From: Caenorhabditis elegans
Lineage: Eukaryota; Nematoda; Chromadorea; Rhabditida; Rhabditidae
Assembly (NCBI RefSeq): GCF_000002985.6
Contig: NC_003281.10
Span: forward strand, 1,488,001-1,552,000
Direction of reading: 5' to 3'
Length of the DNA: 64,000 bases
Below are positions 24,401 through 35,200 of this stretch, one piece after another (position 1 is the first letter of the stretch; every line of letters starts with the position of its first letter). The notes under the pieces are model-generated. The model had not been told where the DNA came from, did no database searches, and saw only the letters and a list, made by a program, of their open reading frames with translations. Both the position numbers and the translations under genes were made by a program.

Positions 24401-27400
24401 TGAAATTCAAAAAAAAAAATTTTGAAAAAAAAAAAAATTTTTTTGAGATTTTTTTCCGAAAATTTTTCAAAAAAAAATTTTTTTTTCAAAATTTAAAATT
24501 TTACCCATTCCAGACTAATTTTTTACGGTAAATTCAAATTTTTTACTTTCACCTCGCACAAACCCATCTTTCCAGGTGAGCACAATTCCAGACATCATAC
24601 TGTTAGGAAGGGGTTTCAGCCATTTTTTGGGTGAAAATTGCAATTTTTGGAATAAAACTTCGAATCAATCGAATAACTCATTTACGTTAATATTTTAGTT
24701 TAAAAAATTTAAAATTCGAGAAAATCAACTTTTTGAAAAAAAATTTTTTTTTTTTGAGATTAAAAAAAAAAATTTTTTTTCCAAAATTTTAAAAAAATTT
24801 CAAATTTGACTCCTTTTAGACTAATTTTTCACGACAAATTCAAATTTCCTACTCCCAACTTTCCAATTTCAACGCCTAACCTGATAACACAACCCATCTT
24901 TCCAGGTGAGCACAATTCCAGGCACAGCACACGACAGGTAGTGATGTGACAACCACCATCCTTTAATTTTCGATCCATTGACACGGAGTACAGATTCACG
25001 AATCGTCAGTGTACAGTAATACCAAACCATCAAGAAACAGAGAATCGAGTCGAACACTCGGAATGGCCAAATCCAGGCGCACAGGGCGAGCAGGCAGATG
25101 AGAATTGTGATGGACCATTTGAAACCTTCGTATTCCTGCAAAGCAAAAAAATGTGGTAAATTTGAAGAAAGAAAATACATATAATACACTATTTGAGAGA
25201 GAGAATTAGAATGATTTTAAAAATTTTGAGAAAAAAAAATTTTTTTTTTTGAAAATTTTCGAAAAAAAAAATTAAAAAAATTTTTTTTTGGAATTTTTTT
25301 TTTTGAAAAAACTCATATTTCAGCAATTTTTCTACTCTCTAATTTAAATTTTTCCACATTCCGGCAATTTTTTTAAACTCCAAATCCAAAATTTTCAATT
25401 TCCATCGGGTTACTGTACCTCCGGAAGTACGCAAACACCGAAAATCACAAAAAAAAACATGGAAAAATGTAGTTTTTGATGATTTAGAAACCGAAATTGT
25501 ACAGGAAAACACATAAAACATCGATTAAAACGAAAAAGTATGAAAAAACAGAAAATTTAGAAAAAAAATTGTTTTTTCGAATTTTCTTATTTTTTAACTA
25601 TTTTTATCGTCGAATTCAAATTTAGTAGTAATTCCAAGCATTTTTCGTTTTTTTCTCCAATTTTTAACACAAAATTCGAAGTTTTCATATTTCTCGGGTT
25701 ACTGTACCTTCAAAAGTACGCAAACACGGAAAATAGGAAAAAATCTAGGAAAGCTGCCGTTTTTAGGATTTTGTGAGAAAAAATAGTGAAAATACACAAA
25801 ATATTGATAAAAACAAAAAAAAAAATGAAAAAATAAATAAATTTTCGAAAAAAAAAATTTTTTTTTTGAAAATTTTTGAAATTTTTTTTTTTCAAACATT
25901 TGAAATCTAACCAATTTTTATCGTCATAATTTTCGAATTTCCCACTCAATTCTACCGATTTCCCCATATTCCGGCAATTTTTGACTCAAAAATTCAAAAT
26001 TTCCATTTTCTCGGGTTACTGTACCTTCGAAAGTACGCAAACACGGAAAAACGCGGTTTTTGCGGTTTTTGTAAGAAAAATTGGTGAAAAGAAGCATGAA
26101 AATTGATAAAAACAAAAAAATAATGAAAAAAAAAAAATTTCAAAGAAAAGCATTTTTTTTTGAAAAATTTTCGGAAAAAATTACAAATTTTTTTTGTCAA
26201 TTTTTTTTTCGAAAAATTTGAAATTTAACCAATTTTCCATGATGAAATTCGAATTCTTTACTTTATTTTCAAGCTTTCCCGGTTTTTTCGTAACTTCTAA
26301 ATCAAAATCCGAAGTTTTAATATTTTCCGGGTTACTGTACCTTCGAAAGTACGCAAACACGGAAAATCGCAAATAATCTAGGAAAATCGCGGTTTTTGTG
26401 AGAAAAAATAGTGGAAAATGCATAAAATATTGTTTAAAAAAAAACGAAAATAAATGAAAAAATAAATTTTCGAAAAAAAATGTTTTCTTGAAAAAAAAAA
26501 AAAAAAAAGATTTTATAAATTTTTTTTTTCGAAAAATTTGAAATTTAATTAATTTTCCATGATGAAATTCGAATTCCTTACTTTATTTTAAGCTTTATCG
26601 GTTTTTTCGTAACTTTTAACTCAAAAATTCAAAATTTCCATTTTCCATCGGGTTACTGTACCTCCGGAAGTACGCAAACACCGAAAATAGCAAAAAATCT
26701 AGGAAAACCGCGGTTTTTGCGAGCTAAATTAGTGAAAATAACATGAAATATTGATAAAAACAACAAAAAAGTATCAAAAATAAAATTTTCGAAAAAAAAT
26801 TTTTTTTCAAAATTTTCGAAAAAATTTTTTTTTTCCAAAATTTTAAATTTTACTAATTTTTAACCATCAAATTCAAATTTCCCACTCAAATCTGCACATT
26901 CTTCCATTTTTCCGCTAGTTTCTAACAAAAAATCCAAAAATTTTCAATTTCCATCGGGTTACTGTACCTTCGGAAGTACGCAAACACCGCAAAATTCACC
27001 AAAAATACGAATTCTACAAAAAACGTGCACTTTTTGACGATTTTGATGTTAAAAATAGCGAGGAATTCGATTTTTACGATTTTTTTGGGTTCCAAAAATT
27101 TTTTTTTTGATTTTTAAAAAATTCTCCTTAACAAATTCGAATTCCCCATCACCGATTTGCCCGCCGGAAACTCAAATTTCAGCCAATTCAAGTTCAATGT
27201 CGTCAAATCAGGTGTGCGGTCCGCAAACACCGCGGGCGGCGCGCTACAGTAACCCAAAAATGCCAAAAATTGAGCTAAAAACTCTCGGAAAATGTGGGTC
27301 TGGAGTGAAAATTAACGAGGAATTCAAGAATTCTGCTAGAAAATTGTGAAAAGTTTCCGAAAATCGGGGATATTACGATAAAATCTGCATTTTGTCGTGA

Positions 27401-29993
27401 GCTTCGGTGTTTGCGTACTTTTCGGGCTACCGTACCTCAAAATCCCAAAAAATTTCGCTAAAACCTCCAGAAAAATGCTAGAAGGGGTAAATTTAAGCGG
27501 GAAATTCGAATTTTCGCATGAAAAATCGCTTTTTTGAAAGTTTTCCAGCTTTTCAGCACCTGCTTGTACTTGAACTTTTCCGCCTTCGTGAGCAGCGAGA
27601 CGTTGAGGTTGGAGCCTGGAAAAAAGAGCACAAAATATGAGGGAAAATGTGGAATTTATGTATTTAGAACAAAAAATGAGAAAAGTTTTTTTGAAAAAAA
27701 AAAAAAAAAAAAATTTTTTCCAAAATTTTCGTACCCAAAATCAAATTCAAATAAAATCCGTTCGTCTGTGCCGGCAATTCTCCTTGCATATCTCGAATCC
27801 GCAGATTTGCCACTGCCAACTCCTCTCGGAGCTTTGCCACGTGGCTGAGCACGTCGGTTTTCGAGGTGTCCGCCTCGTCGAGCTTTTCCGCTGATTGTTG
27901 GGCTCTGGAAATGCGCGGAAATTTGCAGTATAAAGCATGTGTAATTAGTTGAAAATGTTGAGATATGAAAGTTGGAAAAATCTTTGACAAAAAAAAATTT
28001 TTTTTTTTGAAAATGTTTTCCAAAAAAAATAATTTTTTTTTTAATTTTTCGTGAATTTTCACTAAAAAATTCGAATTCCTCGCTATTTTTACTCCTAGAA
28101 TCTATAATTTAAAACATTTAACTCAAAAATTTGAATTTTTCAGAAATCGCGGGGTACTGTACCCCCAAAAGTACGCAAACACCGTAACACCCTGAATTCT
28201 TCTGCTGAACTCCTGAAATTTTGAATCCTGACGTAAAAAATGATGTGGAATTCGAATTTAATAGTAAAATTCGGTTTTAAAACTGTTAATTTGGTCAAAA
28301 ATTAATTTTTTTAAAAGTTTTTGGAAATTTTGTAAAATTTCCGAGGACCAAACTTTTTTCCAGAAATTTTAACTATTAAATTTGAATTCCTCACGTTAAT
28401 TTACGCCTGAATCCCAATTTTCAGCCAATTTGGACCGAATTTCGTGAAATTCGGTGTCTGGTACGCAAACACCGCGGGCTCTGCGCGTACTTTTGGCGCT
28501 ACAGTAACCCCGAAATTTAAAAACTGGGCTAGAAACTGGGGAAAAAAGGGTTTAGAGGTAAAATTTAGTGGAGAATTCGAATTTCGCAATGATATTTTCA
28601 TTACAAACCTCAAATCTAGCGAAAAATCGATTTTCATGAAATTTTGGTTATTTAAAACATTTTTCAGAAATTTTAATTATCAAATTCGAATTCCTCACGT
28701 TAATTTACCCCTGGCATACGTTTTTCAGCCAATTTGGACGCAATTTCGTGAAATTCGGTGTCTGGTACGCAAACACCGAGGGCACCACGTACTATTGGCG
28801 CTACAGTAACCCCGGCTATATGAAAAACGAGCTAAAGCTCCGAAAGCCGGGCTCTCGGGGGTAAAAAATAGCGGGGAATTCAATTTTCGGGTTAAAATTC
28901 CGAAAATTTCAAGTTTTTCCCTAAAAAATTTGGTTTTTCCAAAAGTTTTCTCAAACTTTCGGCGTTTAACACATTTTTACGAAAATTTCAGTGTGAAATT
29001 CGAATTTCCCGCTCTAAAATTACACTAAAACTTTTTTTCGGGCAATTTAGGCGCAATTCCGTCAAATTCGGTGTTTGGTACGCAAACACCACGAGTATCA
29101 CGTACTATTGGCGCTACAGTAATCCGGGAAACTTCAAAATTGAGCTATGGCTCTGAAAATGGGCCCCGTGGGTAAAAATTGGCGGGAAATCCGATTTTTA
29201 GTTCAAAATTCCGAAAATTTAAAGTTTTCCCGGAAAAAATTGGGGTTTTCAAAATTATTCTCAAATTTTCGGCGTTTAACACATTTTTACGAAAATTTCA
29301 GTGTGAAATTCGAATTCCCGGTTCTCAAATTACCCTAAAACTCGATTTCCAGCCAATTTGGACGCAATTTCGTGAAATTCGGTGTTTGGTACTCAAACAC
29401 CGCGGGAATCACGTACTATTGGCGCTACAGTAACCCCGAAATTTTTAAAAAATGAGCTAGAAGCTAGGGAAATAGGGTTATAGAGGTCAAATTTGGTGGG
29501 GAATTCGAAATTTGAACTTAAATTTTGAAAAAAATGACGAAAAAGCAAAAAATTCGGCAAAAACCTGATTTTTGATAAGAAAATCGGGTTTAAACCTCGA
29601 TTTTCCGCCTAAAAATCTGCATTCTGTCGTCAGATCCGGTGTGTCTGCGTACTTTCACAGCTACAGTACCCCAAACTAGGGTGATTTTTAGGCGGGAAAT
29701 TCGAATTTCCATTCATTTTTCAACCCGAAAAACGACGCACTGTCTCATCGTTTCCTTGAGATTTTTTAGCAAATAATTGTGATGCTTCATCGCTTTTCCG
29801 GCGGTTTCTTGAAATTTGCTGACTTGCCGCGATTTTTGAATATATTCATCATGGATTTTCTGGAAAAAATTTTTTTTAAAAATCGGTTTTATCGGGTTTT
29901 TGAGTGAAAAATCGCCAATTTTCAGCACACCTCGAGCTTTTGAAAGTCATCCTGCACGAGTTTCCATTCGCTATCCAGCTTTTCCGTCGCCAT
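21407..29993 (-). CDS. TMEM120: TMEM120/TMPIT family multipass membrane protein
   Basis: TMEM120 proteins (TMPIT, TACAN) are six-helix membrane proteins of the nuclear envelope or ER. They are linked to fat metabolism and mechanosensation, and structures show a bound CoA-like ligand. Minus-strand exons are 29993-29931, 29859-29741, 27904-27735, 27615-27560, 25135-24881, 22958-22761, 22351-22280 and 21628-21407, giving about 384 residues, all in phase. The N-terminal 115 residues form the coiled coil ([16 protein letters not shown] and following). Then come [10 protein letters not shown], the family signature around [20 protein letters not shown] and [13 protein letters not shown], then [20 protein letters not shown] and [19 protein letters not shown]. 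The C-terminal tail of about 40 residues, rich in Arg, Ser and Pro, is longer than in human TMEM120A. The start follows a TTTTTTGCAG acceptor, so trans-splicing is likely. Identification is firm. Confidence 0.9.
21655..22180. repeat. Two tandem ~300-bp units in the last TMEM120 intron
   Basis: The block starting tttctcagaattttaatgct at about 21666 repeats at about 21958. It includes a ccccgccacaatttacccc segment, gagctctagct, cggtgtttgcgtactttcgg and gagctagaatcttgaaaaaa. This C-like unit runs opposite to the C modules linked to A elements. Confidence 0.7.
23290..24030 (+). repeat. Two element A copies in TMEM120 intron 5
   Basis: A full A copy lies at about 23305-23475. A 5'-truncated copy at about 23893-24020 begins at attgttggcagaaatacgg. 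Both are antisense to the host gene. Between them lies a C-like remnant around 23570-23830 in the opposite sense. Confidence 0.8.
24206..24880 (-). pseudogene. Tandem ~300-bp duplicates carrying broken TMEM120 exon ends
   Basis: The segment around the 3' end of exon 5 (true donor after 24881) is repeated twice just downstream. Copy 1 keeps exon-like bases 24305-24276 (LTWKDGLC followed by a gttagg donor). Copy 2 keeps 24595-24553 (GIVLTWKDG with a gtgaaa donor). Each copy also repeats the flanking agactaatttttcac block and a ccattttttgggtgaaa block (near 24320 and 24620). Neither copy has a convincing acceptor for a full exon, so they are decayed duplicates. Confidence 0.75.
25255..27060 (-). 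repeat. ~300-bp tandem array in TMEM120 intron 4
   Basis: Six units start near 25300, 25600, 25915, 26225, 26560 and 26860. Each contains an aaattcgaatt block, a gggttactgtacctt motif, agtacgcaaacac, a cgcggtttttg segment, and a run of A and T tracts (aaaaaaaattttttt). The unit resembles the neighbouring exon-bearing 300-bp repeat in flanking sequence. No coding is seen. Confidence 0.75.
28375..29530 (-). repeat. G-family array in TMEM120 intron 2
   Basis: Four units start near 28375, 28680, 28975 and 29275. They carry tggtacgcaaacaccg, ggcgctacagtaacccc and aattgagctatgg-type blocks. They are reverse complements of the ICE2 intron 7 array. The best match is 28850-29220 against 19760-19388 reversed. 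Confidence 0.8.
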
Positions 29994-32223
29994 CTGCAAA
30001 AAAATCGATAAAAAAATTCGGATTTTTCCGAAATTTTCGCTAATTTTCAGCAAAAAAAAATCGGATTTTTTGGCATTTTTTCAGCCGAAAATCTATTTTT
30101 CGTCAATTTTCAACCCAAAAATTTGAAATTTTCTCGCCGCTAAACAACACGCAGTGTGGTGTACTAGCGGAGTGTCGTAGTTTTTTCACTGAAAAAATCG
30201 ATTTTTGGCTTTGCTCACTGAAAAATGAGCAAAATTTGTTAAATTTTGACTAAAAAATCTTTAAAAAATCAAATTTTCATCAATTTGGAACCCAAAAATT
30301 TGAAAATTTCGGTGCTAAACAACACGCGGTCTTGTACAAGCGGAGTGTCGTAGTTTTTACCGAAGAATTGATTTTTTGGCTGAAAATCGAAAAAATACCA
30401 ATATTAGATGAAAAATTGGGGTTAAAATCGATTTTTACAATGAAAAATGTGACATTTATTAAATTTTGACTTAAAAAAATCGATTTTTCATCAATTTTCA
30501 ACCCAAAAATTTGAAATTTTCTCGCCGCTAAACAACACGCAGTGTACAAGCGGAGTGTCGTAGTTTTTTTTTTTCTGAAAAATCAAAAAATCAATAAAAT
30601 ATGCAAATATCGATCTATTTTCGATGGGAAAAATGGAAAAATCAATAGAAAAAAAGGTGTAAAATTCAATTTTATTGGAAAAAATAATGACACCGTATTC
30701 CGATTGTACATACACACACACAAATACTGACAATTATTATTAAAGTTATTAGGGAAAAAAAAAATTATGTAAGGAATTTGAGAATTTCAGTGGAAATACT
30801 GGATGAGCAAAAGTAGAGCACCAAGGTAATTAGAGCGAGAAAAATGACTGAAAATATCGATTTTTCGGCGAAAAACTACGACACTCCGAGTAGAACGCTA
30901 CCGCGTGTAGTTTAGCACCGAAAATTTGAAATTTTGGGATGAAAATTGGCAAAAAATCCGTTTTTCACATCAAAAGTGCCAAAATTAGCCGGAATTTCGA
31001 ATTTTCACAGAAAAATTTGACATTTTTCGCGAAAAAAATCGATTTTTCGGCGAAAAACTACGACACTCCGGTGAGTACACCACGCCGCGTGTAGTTTAGC
31101 ACCGAAAATTTGAACTTTTGGGTTGAAAATTGCCAAAAAATCAGTTTTTCACATTAAAAAGTGCCAAAATTTATATGAAATATGAAATTTTTTCAATTTT
31201 TGGAGTAAAAATCGACTTTTTTTCGAAAAATTGGCAAATAACGGGTTTTTCATATCAAAATGTACTAAAATTAGCCGGAATTTCGAATTTTCACAGAAAA
31301 ATTTGACATTTTTCGTGAAAAAAATCGATTTTTCAGCGAAAACCAACGACACTCTGGGTAGAACGACACCGCGTGTAGTTTAGCGCCGAAAATTCGAATT
31401 TTTGGGTTAAAAATTGGCAAAAAATCAGCTTTTCGCATCAAAAAGTACCAAAATTCGCCGGAAATTCGAATTTTTCACTCCGGTGAGTACACCACACCGC
31501 GTGTAGTTTAGCACGGAAAATTTGAATTTCTGGGTTAAAAAATGGCAAAAATTAGCGATTTAAGCTGAAAATTCAGATTTTTCACACGATAAAATATATT
31601 TTTAGTGGAAAATACTGAAGTTTAGCTCGAAAATTAGCTAAAAATGTGATTTTTTTTTCAATATTTTGGAAAAAAAAATTTTTTTCCGAGTTCTCTCCTA
31701 AAAATCAATATTCCAGTCACTTTTCCGGAAAAAAGAAGGTTAAAATGATTAAAATTAGAGGAGAAAAAAAGGTAGCAGAAAGAGAGAGAGGGGGCAAGTC
31801 ACGTAAATATCACACAAACACATGATGAAAAAGATAAGAAAATTGGTACAATTGAGTGAAGAGAAATTAGAGAAAAAACGGGGTTCATGTTGTTTTGAGA
31901 TGGAAAAAAATATTGGTTTTTTGAGAAAAAAATTCCAAAAAAAAAAATTTTTTTTTTTTTTGGATTTTCTTTCAAATTTTTTTCCATAATTTTTTATTAT
32001 CAAATTCGAATTCAGCGCCTTCAAATTGCTCGTCAACTTGATTTTCAGCCAATTTGGGCGCAATTTCGTCAAATTCGGTGTCAGGTACGCAAACACCGCG
32101 GGCTCTGCGTACTTTTGGCGCTACAGTAACCCGGAAAATTCAAAATTGAGCTAAAAACTTGATAAAAACGTGTTTCAGGGGTAAAAAACGGCGAGGAATT
32201 CGAATTTGTGCCTTAAAAAACCC
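29994..32223. repeat. Intergenic region with element D array between SNF and TMEM120
   Basis: Both flanking genes are on the minus strand. The gap holds element D copies (gctaaacaacacgcg, a short variable part, then gcggagtgtcgtag). Forward copies lie at about 30140-30180, 30312-30354 and 30527-30566. Reverse copies lie at about 30890-30924, 31064-31103, 31345-31385 and 31480-31515, the latter in units of roughly 190 bp. A G-family unit occupies 31990-32200. A run of ca and ga repeats lies near 30710 and 31775. No gene is recognised. Confidence 0.7.
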
Positions 32224-35200
32224 CTAGATCGCAGTTTCTCGCTCAAATTTCGGAATTGTGTTGTTCGTGGCGGCGACGCTCCGCACGTCGGTTGCACCAT
32301 GTCCAGTTGATCGATTTGAGCGGACGTCAGCAGCGGAGGATGTGTTGTAGTCGTAGGACATTGGCATTTCTTCCTGCAAAATAGAGAAAGTTTTATTGAT
32401 TTTCGGCGAAAACAACGACACACCGCGTGTAGTTTAGCGGCGAGAAAATTTGGGTTTTTTTGCACAATTTTTCGGATAATTTCGTTTGAAATCAACTTTT
32501 TTCGGGAAAAATATGGAGTTTTTAGCTTAAAATCACACTTTTCGCCGAATTTTAACCCAAAAATTCAAAATACGCGATGCTAAACAACACGCGGTGGTGT
32601 ACAAGCGGAGTGTCGTAGTTTTTCACAAAAAAAACTGATTTTACGATCGAAAATATCCAATTTCTTTTTGAGATTGTAGCTCAAAAAATGCATTTTTCGT
32701 CAATTTTCGACTCAAAAATTCAAATTTCCTCCCTGATAAACAATATGCGGTGGTGGTGTACAAGTGGAGTGTCGTAGTGGAATATCGATTTTTAGTGAAA
32801 AAATCTGATTTTTAGGTGAAAATTCGGGAAAAAAGTAACATTTTTAGCTATTTTTCGAGCAAAACTTCAGAATTTTCCACTAAAAATCTATTTTTCGTGT
32901 GAAAAATTTGGATTTTCAGCTTAAATCGCTAATTTTCGCCAATTTTTAATTCAAAAATTCAAATTTTCCGTGCTAAACAACACGCGCTGTGGCGTAAAAG
33001 CGGAGTGTCGTTGTTTTTCGCGCGGAAAAATCGATTTTTCCACCAAGAGTTTAAGGAAAATTTCAAATTTTTAGCAAAAAGTTTGAATTTTCAATGAATT
33101 TTGGCCGCTTTTGAATTAAATATCTGATATAAAAGCCAATTTTTCGCAAAAAATTGATTTTTACTCCAAAAATTTACAGAAAATTCAAATTTTTCGCTAA
33201 AAATTCGAATTTCCGGCTAATTTTTAGCACTTAATAAAAAATTTGACTAAAAAACTGATTTTTTTGCCAATTTTTAACCTAGAAATTCAAAATTTTCGCT
33301 GCTAAACAACACGCGGTGGTGCTGTGTACTAGCGGAGTGTCGTAGTTTATAATGGAAAAAATCAGTTTTTTGACTGGAAAATTGAGGAAAATACCAATTT
33401 CAATAGAATAATTGAGGTTAAAATCGATTTTTACACGAAAAAAGGACAAAACTTATTAAATTTTGACTTTAAAAATCGATTTTCCGTCAATTTTCCACTA
33501 GGAAATTCAAAATTTCACGCCGCTAAACAACACGCGTTGGCGTAAAAACGGATCGTCGTAGTTTCTTCTCCCAATGATCTACCTGTAAAACCCCCCGCGA
33601 ACTGGCAATTTCGACTTCTGGCGGCAGCAGCAACCTCCGGGCCTCTGGAATTTGTAGCGGAAATTTTTCGGCTCGATGTATTGCCATCGCGGGTCCCCAA
33701 GCGTCGTCCGGGTACAGTACCCTCCACCATTTTTGGGTAATTGTACCCTTAGCGATACAAAATTGCCAGATTCCGACGATTGGAATGAGGATTAGCGGAA
33801 AACTGGCGATGCACCATGCTGTCAGAATTGACCAATACGGGAATTGATAGGATTCGTATTGAATTGAGTTCCAATCAAGCCAAAGGAAGCAAAGAATCGC
33901 CAGATATACCATAGGACAAATGAATTTGAATAAAATCTGAAAGGAAAATTTTTTGAAAAAAAAAAAATTTTTATTTTTTGGAATTTTTTTTTTGAAAATT
34001 TAAAATTCCTACAAAAAACCAAAAAAATCGCTATCCCTACCGAATTCCTCACAAAATTTCACCAAAATTGGATTTCTAGCTCGAAATTTGAATTTCAAGG
34101 GGTACGGTAGCTCCGAAAGTACGCAAACTCGGAATTTTACGAAATTTTACACAAATTGGCTGAAAAAGCAGTCACAGGGGTGAAAATGTGCGGGGAATTT
34201 GAATTTTGGCATGAAAATTGGAGGAAAAACATTTTGAAAGCTGGAAATTTTGAATTGTTTGTTGATAAAATTTTTTTCAGAAGTTTCCAGCATTTTTCAG
34301 CATTTTTCACACTGAAATTCGGATTCTTCGGTTCATTTCACCCCTAAATGAAACCTTTTTCCGGGCGTCTATCTCAAATTTGGAATTTCGAGGGGTACGG
34401 TAGCCCCAAAAGTACGCAAACACCGAGGCTTGCGTACTCGGCACCGAATTTTACGACAGTTGGTCCAAATTGGCTGAAAACCGGGTTGCGGGGGTAAAAG
34501 GTGATGGAGAATTCGAATTTCGTATTGAAAAACTGTGAAAATCACAAGTTTTTGGAAAAATTGAAAATTTGGGCATAGCTTCCGCATCTCCGAGTGACAA
34601 ATGTGCTCTATTGTCAAATTGTTGGCAGAAATACGGTATTTATTCACATTTTCAGCCAATTTATGACTGAAAATGTGAATAAATACAGTTTTTATTCCAG
34701 AAATCTGAGAAACGCACAAGTCACAGGGGAAATATCGATTTATAGTGTATTTTAGGGATTTAAACTGAAAATTTTGTGATTTTCAAGCTAAAATCGTTTT
34801 TATTGCTATTATTTGAAATAAAATCCCCAAAAAAAATCAATGAAAAATGGCTTGAAACCATCATTTTCAGATTGGTAGCCTAGAAATCCCGGCCACCAAA
34901 TTATTGTGCGCAAAAAACCAATTTCGGGGTAAAAAGGGGTAAAAATGAGTGAGAAACTCAATTTCCAACTGAAAACCCGAGAAAATACACTAGAAATGTG
35001 CTATAAAATCATTTAGATGCAAAAAATGAGACAATTTTCACATTTTTTGCAAAAAAACTGTTACTGCTGAGAACTCTTCCAACAAATGGAACATTTCTCA
35101 GACTTTTTTCGTGAATGAAAAATGAATTTTTGCTCATTTTCGCTTCCATACCTTCCAAAAAATATAACACGGCGGCCAGTAGCCAACAATCCATTTAGCA

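Noticed and set aside
27534..27848. Plus-strand frame overlapping TMEM120 exons 3 and 4
   Set aside because: It is a shadow of the minus-strand exons, whose protein matches TMEM120 and whose splice phases agree.
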